Part shown: positions 10,631-23,805 of the stretch, piece after piece
Numbering within the stretch: position 1 is the first letter of the stretch
Layout of the letters: every line of letters begins with the position of its first letter
Assembly (NCBI GenBank): GCA_950022655.1
Contig: OX465583.1
Span: 66,758,652 to 66,822,651, forward strand
Direction of reading: 5' to 3'
Origin: Alentia gelatinosa
Lineage: Eukaryota > Annelida > Polychaeta > Phyllodocida > Polynoidae
Length of the DNA stretch: 64,000 nucleotides
The notes under the pieces: generated by a model
The model's database searches: none
The model's input: only the letters and a program-made list of their open reading frames with translations
What the model was told of the DNA's origin: nothing
Translations under genes and position numbers: made by a program

Positions 10631-12786
10631 TACGATTCTCGATCCAGTTCTATATAAATATCGGTGAATTAATGTTTGAGAGTTTTTTCTCTCGTCTGGT
10701 AAACCTGAAATGTTTGCCGGGTCACCATTTCAAGGGTTTCTGCATTCACCTATCATTGAATTAAAAACTGATGTATCATCGATTGAAACGAATAACCTAC
10801 AGAATCAGTAACATTGATTTGTCATATCAATATTTGAATTTAAGAATGCTTGATAAATGTAATGGAAAATATGTTGTTTTTTTCAATGCACCTTGAAGTG
10901 GATAGCTTGTGTGCAACCAAGCGGTATTATGCAAATATTAGTTTCATACTGCAAAGGCGATGATTTTACTTTGCATGTATTTCCACAATGGTCATTTTGG
11001 AATTTAGTATTCTCTGCTTTGCATACATCCAAGCTTAAACAAGTTCTGTGGATATAACTCTAATGCCAGGCAACACTCTTCCATTCTTTAAGTTGATTCA
11101 TAGATCCATACACCTCGTATGTAAGTTGGTTGTTCGGTTCTCTACCTCCAAGGACATATCCTCCCCCCCCCCCCCCCCAAGGACACTTCCCCACCAACTC
11201 TACCCAACATTTTTTTTATAAATACTGGACCATTGATTGGCATGCCTCTAAGTCTCCCAGGCTGAATATCTGTCTGCCTGTTACTCAGCTTTAAGCCCAC
11301 TCATTCTGTGGCTTACTTTGTAACTTATTATATTCAATAATATCGTTGTATAACCTCATTGGTAGAGATATATTTCAAGATCTCATAAAGTAATAGAATT
11401 TCTTACATGTCAGAGACAAGGCCCCTATTGACAATGTATGGGAACCCATGGTATAATACCTGTCAGATACCAAATGATGAATTCACAAACCGGTTATGAA
11501 ATGCCATACTTTTGTTTGTTTGTTTTTTTTTGTTTTTTTCTCATAGCAGCTTTTATTTCAGAAGAGAGTACAATGAAGTACAATGAAGAGAGTACAATGC
11601 TTTATCCTACCCCTAATAAAAAACGCCATAGGCTTAACATGGGATTTGTTTATGTCACGGATGTGACATCAAGTGTTGTTTATGCCACTACTTTCTGATA
11701 CTGAAAAAATATGGAAACGGGGTGGGATAAAATCTAGACACCACTCGTTTGAGTTTGAGTTTATTTATGCCACTCAATTTGTTGGCTCCGTAATGTCACT
11801 CCTCTTCGACTCGTGAAATTATGGAACCAACAAAAATAAACTCAGACTCAAACTATTTCCTTGAAAGTGCATACAGTATGATATCAAATATTTCTTACAA
11901 TGCAATTATCTTGAAGGTCAGGTTCACAGGCTTATGTGCTGCTATATTTTTGTTGGACCAGTAAGTCCTTTTGCCATACAGCACTAAAATTCAATTTTTG
12001 ACAGGCATAAATTCACAATGAGGGTTCTAGCGTAGAAGGAGCTTAATAACTTATTGGGAAACGAGGAGATAAAAGGATCAGAGACCCACATACATAACAC
12101 ACAGGACAAAGCTAATAAAAGTTGACATGACAAACTCCTACCTAAATTACATATATTATTGCACCCGGATCTCTATGTGTGCTCTTCGAACTATTGAAAA
12201 GCACATGTACAAATAGAAAGAGTTTAGGTAGGTTTATGAGATGCTAGGCTTCTCTGAAAGTCGAAAGGGAAAATTAGCTGATAAGTGTGTTCCTTTACAC
12301 TACATTATTATGTACCTCAAAATGATTACAAACTCTATTTTACAACTCACTATTTTGAGAGAGACTGGTCACATGGTGCGGAGGGAAGTATGAATATCAT
12401 TTTGTCACTCAGTGATGAACAAAACCCATACTTCTAGTCAGAAAAAGTGAGACATTCACACATAGGTATATGATAAAATGCTAAAGTATTCTTTTCCTGT
12501 TAGGTGGTAGTGTGGTGGACCCCCGGGGTCCCTCCACTGTCACCTGAGGGTCCCGTTGGGGTCCTTCATTGGTTAGAAAAAAATTATATGATATATGATA
12601 ATATGTTATACCTCTCTCCTTTGGTATGAGAATATATAGAGACATAGCTAGTGTGACTGAATGGAATCTGTTCAGAGATATTTTGGTCAGAAATACTCAC
12701 CGAGTTCGAGGAACGAGTTGAGTAATTCTGTCCAAAATATCGAGGAACAAATGGAATTCAATCATACTCACTGTGTCTCTTTAATA

Positions 12787-12823
<37 letters not shown>

Positions 12824-13229
12824 CATATAACTAAAAATCGTTAAGTTTGGCATTCCACAACTCACTAAATAGCAGAATGACAGGATGACAGTGGTCACAT
12901 GTACGGAGGGACATATGAATATTATTTCTTCACTCGGAGACGAACGCAATTTGTCCTCCTGGTGAGTAAAAGTAAGACATTCACCTATATGTTTATAGTA
13001 ATAAGGCAAAGCAACTGGTTCGAATTGATAATATTTTGTATTTCTTAATCACCAGATGGTGCCACTGTGTATTGTAGGACATGCCTTTAACTTTAAACTT
13101 GAGCTTGCACATCTAGATGCTAACAGAGACTTGGGTGGGATTTTCAACACCTTTTTATAAACAAAATTAACAGGTTAAACCAGTTACTTAACATATTTTG
13201 ATCCCTAAAGTAATTCAATATAAGTGAGG
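10631..13229. other. Intergenic, repeat-rich, no gene recognised
   Basis: A C-run lies at 11163-11178. At 11560-11860 there is a repeat with the words TAATAAAAAACGCCATAGG and TTTATTTATGCCACTCAA, partly shared with 18950-19145 and 22130-22180. No coding region can be supported. Confidence 0.4.
12788..12822. repeat. (ATT)n microsatellite
   Basis: About twelve uninterrupted trinucleotide units. Confidence 0.9.
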
Positions 13230-13269
13230 AATGATTCTTGTATAATTTCTATATTAGCTTATTTGAGAA

Positions 13270-13800
13270 AGGGCACAACATAAACATAATTGGTAAAGAT
13301 AATCATTATGACAGAGATATAAATGGAAATAATGAAAATAATGTATATGCTGCTTACTCAATATTGATCAATACCATTAACAATTTCTATCTGTATATGA
13401 TGAACATAAAAAAATATATCATAGCTAAGGGTGTACCAAATGTAGCAATAAAATATTTTTTCAGGAATCTCCAGCTGAGATGACTATACACTATATCTAT
13501 CAATGTCATCCAAATAATACTCTAAATATCCAATATCCTGTCTTCTGCAGCAAAGAACCTAATACAAGGTTCATGATAATCTGGAAACATGATGCTCACA
13601 TGTGAAATGTCTTTCAATGGAAAGTAAAGAAATTCACAGCTTAAATCTGTATTCCAACAATATACTAACCACAGTCAAAATCATCATTATAAATTGAATG
13701 CTTGCAGCAATAAGCCTTTGTAAATCCCAGGCACCAATGCAATACATTTGTATATCTTTCTTTTGTGACCCCCTGCTGCTACTGGTACTGACACCTTTTC
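13270..13800. repeat. Left arm of a long inverted repeat pair
   Basis: This is the approximate reverse complement of 17640-18150. Landmarks include CAGGCACCAATGCAATACAT here against its complement near 17690, ACTGGTACTGACAC against GTGTCAGTACCAGT, and CACATGTGAAATGTCTTT against AAAGACATTTCACATGTG. The arms are about 500 bp and the spacer about 3.8 kb. Confidence 0.65.
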
Positions 13801-15884
13801 ATTTTTAATCACAATTCGTCCCTGTGGACGGTTTTACATCAGGGCTTTGTATTCAAAAGCCAAGCTGTAGGTCTAGACACAATATTCATATCTCTAACAC
13901 TAATTGACTAGGAGCAAATGATATGTTCATCATTGATGACCGAGCATGCAATTATAGCAAAAAGGCAATGAAAAGGTTTTGGTTACATCAGAGTCCTAGA
14001 ATCCCTGGAAAGTCCACTCACGGCCGTTCAACGTTGTACTTATGAGACGGTGCAGTGCAGTGTGGAGCAACCTTGCTCGAGTTCGGTTTAAAATTCATCC
14101 TACCCAGTCTATATTACTTCAGGATATTAAAAGAAATAAAACTCACCGCTATTCAGTGAAGATTGCGTTACATTCCATATGGTTGCTCATTGGTCAATTT
14201 TCAAATAACGTCAATTCACAAATATATCCCACTAGTGCAATATCTGTCATTTTTCTGCACGCTAGCCCAAATACAGTCGGCCAATGTTTTTATTAGCTCA
14301 TCTATTCCCCCAAATCTGACCTGAAACCTGCATGAAACTGGACCACACATTTTGTTTCTGTGAGTAACTTTAATAACGAGCTCAAATGAGTAGATTCTGA
14401 TTGGATAAAGGGTTCAATGAGGGGGGGGGAGAGGAGTGTTACAAAACAATAATCGTTCTTGAAGATTTGCTGATCTAAGCATTGGAGAAGATTATGAAAT
14501 AGCTAAGACACTGTCCTGCAAGGCCCTGCTGACTTAATTCCGAATCTTAATTAGGATACCATTCTCGAAGCGATTCATTTCCTCCTCACTATTATTGTCA
14601 CAAATCCCTACCGTATCCAGTCACATCGAAATATATACATAAGGTCGAGCGCTGCAGTAGGTTCCATGTGCACCAACCTGCGAGCGGAGACCAGAAATTC
14701 TGAGAGTTTAGGTACTCTGGGCGGAATTCTAGCACCAGAGCATGCCATACACATTCATAACATCAAGCCTTATATTCAATTACCTTCATTGTTCGGTTTA
14801 ATGCAGAATTCAGCGGATATTTGACGAGCTCTCACCGGTCCTGTACCAATCCTAACATGGCAGCACACTGCCTTGCTCAATCGGCAGCTTGAGTGCGAAG
14901 TGTATGGAGGAGTGTTCAGCCCGCCCTCTATCAGAGGAAAGGGGAACTCAGCTATCATTACCCGTAAACCTGGATAAAAGGAGAGTGAAGTGCCCAATCC
15001 ACTAAGGCGATTTTACATGCGAATTTGGGTTCGCAGACGTTCGCAGACGTTCGCACGGACATGCGAAGACCTTGCGACAATATCTAATATATTGAATATT
15101 ATCGCATGGGATTCGCACAGTCGCACGGATCGCAGATGCATTCGCTTGGTCGCCTTACTGGATTTGGCGCTTGAAGCCGGAGTGGGCTAATAAAATTTAT
15201 TTGAAATTTATGAGTTCTTATTGATATGAATAAGTAGTACAGTGATTACAATGAAGATCAATAATTGTATACATGGATAATTGACAAAAAGTTTGTTTGT
15301 GGTCAATTATTACATAACGTAGATATAATAAGTGATGTTATGTTTACTTATTATGTGAAGTATCATAATAATAATACAATAATGGCCCTATGAGAGAAAC
15401 AAGTAGTAGAGAAAGGAGAGGGTGGGTGGGAAGAAAAATTGTACGTGCGTACGGTGTGAGCATGAAGCGAGAAGTGAGAGAGAGAAGCGTGTTGAGCGCA
15501 CGCAGTTTGATGAGGGGTGCGCGAGGGAAGTGCTAGGGGTTGCGCGGGGGCGCTGTAGTGAGGGGGATAGACACCAGGGGGGACAATGACCACCCCTGAC
15601 CAACTGGCCATGGGTCACCCATGATAGTGCAGCCAACGTCCACTGGATAGCAGCAGCATTCCTGCTTTATGTTCATCGCCTTGCTCGCACCGGTCGTGAG
15701 GCTTGGTGGAACTGCTAGTTTGTGTGCGTCTTGTGGCCAACGGTTGGCTAGAAATAGGGGAGTTGGTGGAACAGCTCAGAGATTTTGCAGAATTAGGGTT
15801 GGTCAGGCCCAGTTACCCTAGTCAGCTGAAGGCTAAAACCCTGCCTGCGGAACGCCTGTTTGGTGGAGCACCCACTTAATACAT
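13801..15884. other. Spacer of the inverted pair: host repeats, no gene
   Basis: 13912-14010 is a copy of the repeat into which the Polinton inserted (shared words TTCATCATTGATGA and GAAAAGGTTTTGG). 15400-15620 is GC-richer, but its open frames lack motifs. Confidence 0.45.
15003..15157. mobile_element. Possible small MITE with TAA/TTA flanks
   Basis: It begins TAAGGCGATTTTACATGCGA and ends GGTCGCCTTA. GGCGA termini lie inside TAA (15003-15005) and TTA (15155-15157). The inside has repeated TTCGCA words, including a tandem CGTTCGCAGA pair. The inverted ends are short, so this is tentative. Confidence 0.35.
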
Positions 15885-16165
15885 TGGCAGGCCTAGCCCA
15901 TAATATGGTTTCAAAGTTGAAACCAAGATATTTATCAACTATTGAGTGTAGACACCCAAGTCTCGTTAATACAATACCCTAGTTTGTTCCAGGAATTTAA
16001 TCTGTCAAAAACAACACTCCTTCAATGACACCCACCATTCACACTTTAGGTTTGAATGCTGTGTTTCCCTATATGCATGTTGCCAGACTCGGCTGCGTTT
16101 GTTTAAGCGATGGCTTAACTAACCAGCGCAATGTTAGGTGGCATTGAACGGCAACACCTTTATTC
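15885..16165 (+). repeat. Repeat H, partial copy
   Basis: It matches the second half of 54968-55545: CAACACTCCTTCAAT, CATTCACACTTTAGG and the final GAACGGCAACACC landmark. Confidence 0.6.
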
Positions 16166-17639
16166 TAGGATACCGGACGGGACTCTTTAGCTGTGTATGA
16201 ACAGGTTACCATCCTCTGAGATATTATCAGGTTACAAGCACCTACAAAGAACAACAAAAAAAGATATCAAGCTCCCGCGGACCACAGGTGGAGAGCAACC
16301 AGGAATGTAGCCAATCTATCTTTTATTCATTCTACCTGTGAAGATATCGGTGGGTAACCGGTTTGACCACAGCAATAGCATATAGAAATATTCGCGTATA
16401 GAAAAGAATTCGGCATAGATGGTGGCATCACTGGGTACGGTGCGACGGAACTCAGGGTGAAGCCTAGACTTGCTCAAGTCTTTGATTATGAACACTCACT
16501 AAATGATTAATCACAATCAGAATAAAGTTCATTAAAGTGTCCTATCTGACTGGCTCATGAATCAAAGACTTGTCCACTATGAAGAGAATCTCCTGTTTAT
16601 GGCCCCAAGATACTCCCTGTAACCCTATACTTCCTCCAACCCCTCCCCCTCCCCTCCTCCAGTTCCCTGGTCGCCTGTGTTGTCATAGCAATAAATTTAG
16701 CCTACTCCTGACCGTGACCCGATTAAGATCAAAGTGAGAGGGTATCAATCTCCCATCAGATATCTGACCAGTAGCCATGATATCTGTATGGAGAGTGTTG
16801 TTGGCGCTACACAGCGCCAGAAATCTAACACTATTACCGATTGTACCAGTCCCTGTATCCCAGCGAGGAGAGTAGACATAGGATGCAGGGACTGGAGCCA
16901 GTCTAGGTGAAGACCTGTGGTGTACAAGGAATGCAGGCCCTCTGCATGGAGTTGTCCCTCTGCCATCAATGCCACATAAGCTATGGAGTCAATTTCTCAG
17001 CAGTTCTTTAAAGGCGCTAGCGCTAATTTCTACCTCAACACGTCATACACTGGTTCCCGGGCACCCTCTAACGACAGAGGAAACCAGCCAACATTTCGGA
17101 TTCAAAACAAGAGATTTGCCAAAAGTTTTGAAACTCAAACAACTCATATATCATGAGTTGAGTTAAATGAGTTTCACAGACATCACAGCTGTTTCTTTTT
17201 CAGCTTTAAACCACTTTAATATGAATCCACAGTTGATCAGACTGCTCTCATATAGATATGTGCATTCTTATTTACAAGTAAACCATAAATTAAATGCCCA
17301 AAGTGCTAAGAATTTAGGATATTTTGAAAACTGGCAGAAATGTGCAGAATCTCTGCTGGGAGAGTGGCATGGATTAATCCACAATTCAGAGCAAACAAAG
17401 ACCTTCACCCTGACCTCCTTACATAGTGTTAATAGAGCCTTGGGACGGTTTTACAGTCCCAGTCTTAAGTCAAAATCACCCTCGGTCAGCCAATCAGAAT
17501 CTTGCCTTATCTGGAGAGTATGTTAAGTGCATAAATCCAGAGACAGTGACTCACAACGTACGGACCCAAATATCGATCTTACTGGCCGATGACAAGCCTA
17601 TTCAAGCATATGGTTAGGGCTGACAATTTGTAGGTGCAA
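16166..17639. other. Intergenic, no gene recognised
   Basis: A 119-codon plus-strand frame (17167-17526) has no domain, signal or splice support, so it is not called. Confidence 0.4.
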
Positions 17640-18150
17640 GTGTCAGTACCAGTTATGGCTTTTGTGACATAAAGATATACTGCACTGGTGCCTGTGAGTG
17701 TACAAGGGCATATTGGTGCAGGAACTCATTTGATAATGATGATTTTGACAGTGGTTAGTATTCTGTTGGAATACAGATTTAAGCTGTGTATTTCTTTACT
17801 TTCCCTTCAAAGACATTTCACATGTGAGGATCATGTTTCCAGATTACCATGAACCTTGTATTAGGTACTTTCCTGCAGAAGATATGATATTGGATATTGA
17901 AAGTATTGTTGGGATGACATTGATAGACATAGCCTATATTCATCTAAGCTGGAGATTCCTGAAAAAATCTTTTTATTGCTACGTTTGGTGCACCCTTAGC
18001 TATGATATGTTTTTATGTTCATTATATACAGATGGAATAGATTTATGACAATGATCTCTATCAATATTGAGTATACCTCACACCAGCAATTACATTATTA
18101 CTATTTATACCTCTGTCATAATGATTATCTTTACCAATGATATTCATGTT
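17640..18150. repeat. Right arm of the long inverted repeat pair
   Basis: Complementary to 13270-13800. See that entry. Confidence 0.65.
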
Positions 18151-18512
18151 GTAGAATCAGTTTTTTAATTGCCCTATCTCAAATAAGATAATGTGTGCCT
18201 GTGTCCAGAACCCCCACCCCCCTCCATTTTACAAGAGCCTTTTTTTTTTTATCAATATCTAATTACATTAGGGCCCAAAATATTTGAAGCAACAGTTTTA
18301 ACCTGGCTTTTTATGTTACAATAATCCTCAGAAATTCCATCAAAATGATATTTCAGAATGACAACCTCCTTAGACAATCGCCAAATCATCCCTTCAAACC
18401 AAAAGATTGAGTTTCATCTTTAACCACTGTCATTTTGAGGGGGCTTTTCACTATTGGTCCCCAGACTTCAAGATCAACTTATTAAAATGAAATTGACGCT
18501 GCCTCTTCTATC

Positions 18513-18749
18513 CAGGGAGCTGTTTCAAAAGTCGAGTGAAGTCTCGCCAGCGGCACGTCGCATTTCAAAGCGAGAGGGCACAACAGCGAGTGGTACTTTG
18601 AATCAAATTGGCATCAAAACCGCTACCAATACCCAATAGTGAGCGGCACCTCCACCTTGACAGCGACGCTTCAAGTACCATTGTTAGCTCTCACTGTGGC
18701 GGTGAGTATTCTCGTTTAGCACCCTCCCGACTTTTGAAACAGCTCCCTG
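18513..18749. mobile_element. hAT-like MITE with near-perfect inverted ends
   Basis: The left end CAGGGAGCTGTTTCAAAAGT continues into CG; the right end is its exact complement (CGACTTTTGAAACAGCTCCCTG spans the terminus). The interior of about 190 bp is non-coding. CAGGG termini fit hAT-type MITEs, but an 8-bp duplication was not evident. Confidence 0.65.
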
Positions 18750-19967
18750 GACTACAAGTTGATCAACTATATATCACCGTAATCTTATCCACAGTTCCAT
18801 ACCGTATATTTGGTATCAAAAAACGGTTTTCAATTGTAAACATATTTACCCAATCTACGTTCAGTTTACAGTATAAGACTGTAAATATTGATATAGTACC
18901 TTGCACGAAAACCTACATTTTATCCATATATACATCATCGCACAAATGCATTTATCCTATCCCTTATAAAAAAAACCCATAGGCTTAACATTAGTGGAGT
19001 GTATTTGGTCTTCGCTCTAGTGGGATACAGTTGTCAAATGACGTCATTTGAAAAGTGAGCAATGATTATCAGTGATTTTCAGTGAGTTTTATGTTATTTC
19101 TTAATTTGCTGAAGTAATTTAGACAGGGTAGGATAAATTCTAAACCAGTTTTGTTTCTCCTAAGTATCGGATGTATATATATATTGACATGTTTTCATAT
19201 GTATATGTCCATATTTCGCGCCAGCGTATGTGGCGTATACAAGACAGCCACTGCCCGCCGCCCCATGCCGCTCACGCTGATGTATCACAACGCTTGTAGC
19301 TCGAGAAGTCCTAGTCCCACCCGGCCCCAGGCCGGCCCCAGCCCTCCCTGGCCGTCCCCTCTGATGTATCACAAAGAAAAATTCACAAAAAAAATCGGTG
19401 TCCCGATTTCTGAAGAAAAGTTTTTTATCAACATATCACAAGAATTGTAGTTGGAGAAGTCCTAGTCCTGCGGGACCGGCGGGAGACGGCGGGACGGCGG
19501 GGGCTGGGCATAGATGAGTGGTCAGAAATTGAAGGAGGGTAGCTCCACAACTTCTAACAACACACCCGGGGGTTGGGTCAGTTGCTCGAGGTCGGGGTTG
19601 GAGTTGGAATCAGGAGCGAGGACTTCAGTGAGTTGGCGTTTGTGGTGGTAGGTTGATATCTGATCAGACCTTGTGTTATATATACAGTGCTCAAAGTATC
19701 ACTTCAGAAGAATGGTGTTTTAAAAGTAAAATCTATTTAAAAAACGTTAAAAAAACCACCAAAACGCTTGGTTTAGTATATATAATTAATGAAAAGCTAA
19801 TAATTAGGGTTTTAGAACAATTCTATAATCAAAATTGATAATATAACATAGGATTTTCCATATACCAAGGATTTAATGACTAATGACAAATAAGATATAT
19901 TACAGTGGCGTCCCCAAGTGGCAAAGATCGGAATAATTGGATAGTGGCGTAAATACAACAGAAGCAA

Positions 19968-20027
<60 letters not shown>

Positions 20028-20669
20028 CGTATATATGACTGCAACATGGACATGTATATATATACGCCCATAGATAAGGCGTATACACGACAGAAAAAAG
20101 GTCAACTTGTAAACGCAAAAGCATACCTAATAGTAAAATGGTGGTTCTCGTGCAGTGTTAGATGCAATCTACAGGAGGTTTAATTCTTAATGGTCAAGTC
20201 TTTGAACCTTGGACCAGTTACACTGCAACATACTTAATCGTAATTTTATTTAATGATGAATGTCCATAATCAAAGACTTGGGCAATGCAACACACTCCTG
20301 AGTGCTCTAACCTGGTTTCTTCTTCATCTGACTATGGTGAGAAGCGTATCGTCTGTGGATGTATACTAATAAACAAGGAAGCATGTATATATATATGCAC
20401 GGTATTTCTGTATGGATTTCATCTATAAAGGCTAATACAGCCAAGGATTCCTAAACAACCCACTCGAAATCAGCTGTCACATTCCAAGGCAGACTGAAAT
20501 GAGCTCAATACCAAACAACTACACATAGGACGTATACTACAAACAGACACCAACACAGTTGTGTTTGTAGGTGACTGACCATGTACATAATTATTGCATC
20601 CGTAAACCCGACCCAGCCCACTTGACTGAGTGAAGAAAATCTCTGATTAATCACGTCTTATAAATAAGT
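18750..20669. other. Intergenic, no gene recognised
   Basis: It contains a GC-rich patch (19240-19360 and 19465-19505) with two similar stretches (CTCGAGAAGTCCTAGTCC-like and GTTGGAGAAGTCCTAGTCC), suggesting a local duplication. Long frames here are low complexity. Confidence 0.35.
19971..20025. repeat. (TA)n microsatellite
   Basis: About 27 uninterrupted dinucleotide units. Confidence 0.95.
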
Positions 20670-21330
20670 ATGCAAAATATAATGGTATGTACGGAACGAG
20701 ACGTTTACGCCGAGTTCCGTACAAACTGTAAATTACCATTGAGTTCTGTGACTTGTACAGCATGGCCAGGACGTTTCTATATAAGTATGTAATATCTAAG
20801 AATCAAGAATGTTACGTGTATAATGATGAAATTCATAGATTGATACCCAAATACATAAAATTTTTTAAAGTGATGAAGAAATAAAGGAAAATATGTTTGT
20901 GGGTTAAAATCCAGTCCCTATTTTTCCCTCAGAGATGTTTGTCCTTCCCAGCATTACAGTTTCTAGTTAGAACACTGTTATCATTTACTATATACCCAGG
21001 CCGTATATACTATAAATACGCACCGTTTCACAATATAATGTAAAAATACCATACGGAACAGTGTTTCGTATGGGATACGTAGACTAGAATATTAGTTCTT
21101 AAGCCAAATGAAATTAATTACTTTTCTTAATTTCCGGTATATAGAAAATATATAACATCCATCCATGCTTGTACAAGCCACAAAACCTGATAATAATTTA
21201 CAGTTTGTGCGGAACTTGGCCTATCCGCCTCGTTCCGTACGAACCGTAAATTATCATCTCGTTTTGTAGTTTGTACAGCATGGTCAGGACGTTTTATATG
21301 AATACACCATAGAGTTTATTGGTTATGAAA
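20670..21330. repeat. Repeat family D, copy 2
   Basis: It matches 3735-4230 and has internal inverted words around CCGTAAATTATCATCTCG and its counterpart. The element probably folds back on itself. Confidence 0.5.
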
Positions 21331-21522
21331 CTGGTTTGGTATTAGACGGTGCATAGTCTGCATGTCAGCGTGAACACTAATGTATGTGAGGTATTTGTTT
21401 ATACACGTGTATCTATTTATTCTTGTCTGTGGGAGGATGTTTTCATCAATATAGATTCATTATACGTCAAGAGGTGGGCATCTTCTCCATTGCCTGCAAT
21501 CAGGTTGTATTAAGATAAAATG

Positions 21523-21632
21523 TATACCTTACTGGTACATACTCACATACCGCGTTTCTTTCGATAAAAATATTCCACGAGCTCGCAGAGAAACAAGGTA
21601 TGTGAGTATGTACCAGTAAGGTAATACATTTT
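21523..21632. repeat. Palindrome (TACCTTACTGGTACATACTC arms)
   Basis: The arm beginning TACCTTACTGGTACATACTC, plus ACATACC, is answered by GGTATGTGAGTATGTACCAG, plus TAAGGTA, about 50 bases later. The arms are near perfect. Confidence 0.75.
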
Positions 21633-21879
21633 TATTTTATTATATACCTTCAAATATAAGTATTTGATGAATTACATAAGGAAATATGACAACGTCCAAG
21701 CAGGATTCAAAGTGTGCTGGTATATCTCTTGATATCTTAGTGAAAGTCAAGCACAGAATATGCTCCAAGCACATCTTTTACTCTTTTTTTCCCTTCAACT
21801 CCTTTGATCCTTGTGCAAGTCACTGCCCACACTTCCTAAGTAGGTCAGTGCAATTTTTTTCAGCCAATCATTACCACCA

Positions 21880-21962
21880 TACTGTGCCAGTATATATTTA
21901 ATACCAATACCCTAGCAGAGGTTGGTATTTATGTAACATACTGGCACAGGTATATAATAACA
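21880..21962. repeat. Small palindrome
   Basis: TGTGCCAGTATATATTTAAT with ACCAATACC is answered by GGTTGGTATTTATGTAACAT with ACTGGCACA. Confidence 0.6.
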
Positions 21963-22014
21963 GGTATGATAGTATCTCAGTCCTTAACATTGATATTTCA
22001 CACAAATATGGCAT

Positions 22015-22115
22015 AAATGGCATTAGTCAATGTGAAGGGTGAGGGAAATTCAGAAACCTATTCAAGTTTAGGGTCAGAGCTCGATCCCATCTCATATGAA
22101 TTGCAACGTAATTGA
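22015..22115. repeat. Repeat family C, fragment
   Basis: It shares GTCAATGTGAAGGGTGAG and AGAGCTCGATCCCATCTC with the other family C copies. Confidence 0.5.
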
Positions 22116-22235
22116 TGTGGCTTCGCCTTGTGAAATTATGGAGCTAACAAAATGTGTGGCATAAATAAACTCAGACTCTGACTCGTGACGTCTCTTGATA
22201 ATACCCAACTGCTCCTGTTTGTGTCCTGTCAGGTC

Positions 22236-22875
22236 AACCCTCACACAAGATCTCACACTCTCTAAAACATTTGATCCACCAAGAGAGAGTTAGAGCCAGA
22301 CGATGACCATGTGGAGGAATTGTGGACGTCGACCGCCCAAATCGCTCGTCGGCTCAGATCAGCTGGGACAATCTGCCTGGTGGATCAGTAAATCAGCCAG
22401 AATTGGACGGACCCGCCCATTGAAAACCCTGTTGCCCGCACCCATGCGGTCGTCACAGAATACAGAATACGACTGAAGCATGCGATCCACCAAATCGACA
22501 CTCAGAGACTGCCAGAGACAGCCGGCCGGCTGGCTGGTTTTTTACATGGCCGGCCGGCCGCCTCTGAGTGTCGATTTAGTGGATCGCATGCTTTAGTCGT
22601 ATTCTGTACTCTCATTACGCTCTATGGAGAAGAATTCTTAACAAACTAGGGTTAGAGCCTTGAGAATCCACTGGCTTGCTAAAGACGTACATCAATGCAA
22701 CCCAAAGATTCCTATAATCTCAATGATGCCACCTAGCGGGAATACTGTGTGCCAGTGGATTCCCAGGGCTCTAAGCCTAGTTCGTTAAGAATTCTTCTCC
22801 CATAGAGCACAGTGAGAATCTTGTACAGATTACGACTTAGAGAGTGTGAGACCTTATGAGAAGGGTGGTCAGGTT
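22236..22875. mobile_element. MITE family F, copy 1, interrupted
   Basis: The left tip (AAGATCTCACACTCTCTAA) is at about 22248-22266. The rest of the element follows from about 22600 to 22875: GAAGAATTCTTAAC, a centre with CATCAATGCAACCC, then the complementary arm ending AGAGTGTGAGACCTTATGAG. Between them lies an insertion holding a strong palindrome (22461-22608). Family F has arms of about 110 bp. Other copies are at 26385-26600, 30486-30792 and 32908-32998. Confidence 0.65.
22461..22608. repeat. 47-bp-arm palindrome nested in MITE F
   Basis: The left arm 22461-22507 starts TACAGAATACGACTGAAGCA. The right arm 22562-22608 ends TGCTTTAGTCGTATTCTGTA. Inside are further inverted GGCCGGCCGG blocks around TTTTTT. 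It can fold into one long, nearly perfect stem. Confidence 0.8.
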
Positions 22876-22934
22876 GCCTTCCCAGACCCAGTCCTCTAAC
22901 CATGATTTGTAACATGTATGTTCTGGTTATCTCA

Positions 22935-23160
22935 ACCCCGGTATTTTTTCTCCATAGACTTGACATTGGAAACTCGTATCTAACGCCCATGAGATACTTA
23001 GGAAATATGTTCAATGGGGGATTATGTCACAAATGTTAGCCCATTAGTCAGTTTGAAGGGTGAAATAAACTCAGAAACCCATTCAAGTTTAGGGTCAGAG
23101 CTCGGTGCCACCTCTTTTGAATTCAAACTCAATGGAATACGAGCTCAGACCCTAAACTTT
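22935..23160. repeat. Repeat family C, copy 3
   Basis: It runs from CCGGTATTTTTTCTCCATAG through GGGGATTATGTCACA to the inverted GAGCTCGGTGCCACCTC... ATACGAGCTC end. Confidence 0.55.
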
Positions 23161-23404
23161 CATATGTTACCTATATAGTACGTTATATATTCTGTGATAT
23201 GTTTTTTTGGTCATGTTTCCTTTTCAGCACCAAGAAAACTTCATATATTAAGAACTATTTCTCAGAGACAATGAGTATATTTCACAAGACCATGGGAAGT
23301 AACGAGGACTAGAACGGAGTACTTTCACCTTGTAGAGACTTGCCAAGTGGAGAAAGTGTTCATTGATGGCAACCTGAAGCATAGTAAGAAGACAGTCAGG
23401 CTAT

Positions 23405-23630
23405 TGGATATTATCTCACCCCTGGTATTTTATCTCCATTGACTTAACAATGGGAACTCGTATCCGACACCCATGAGATATTTAGGAAAAATATCCAAAG
23501 GGAGATTATGTCACACATGTTAGCCCATTTGTCAATGTGAAGGATGAGATAAATTCAGAAACCTATTCATTTTAGGGTCAGAGCTTGATCCTATCTCGTT
23601 TGAATTGCCACGTAAATGCTGTAAGTCTAC
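23405..23630. repeat. Repeat family C, copy 4
   Basis: CACCCCTGGTATTTTATCTC opens a copy closely similar to 22935-23160, and it stops at about GTTTGAATTGCCACGTAAAT. Confidence 0.55.
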
Positions 23631-23754
23631 ACCGAATTTCTGCCACGCTTTACAGTGCCGTGGTGTCTGGAACTAAATGTCCTGCAGAAACCTTTTAATT
23701 GCAATAGACATGTTATCAATCTTGTAGATGGGTAATAAATAAAATAACGCCTGG

Positions 23755-23805
23755 TATTTGACGACGTAATAGCCTCGCTAAACGCTGGGATATTACTACG
23801 CGACA
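23755..23805. repeat. Conserved hairpin core, copy e
   Basis: GACGACGTAATAGCCTCGCT is followed by GGGATATTACTACGCGAC, the complement-orientation form of the core at 3098 and 7030. Confidence 0.5.

Noticed and set aside
19653..20124. Frames across the (TA)n repeat
   Set aside because: Tyr-Ile repeats are microsatellite translation.
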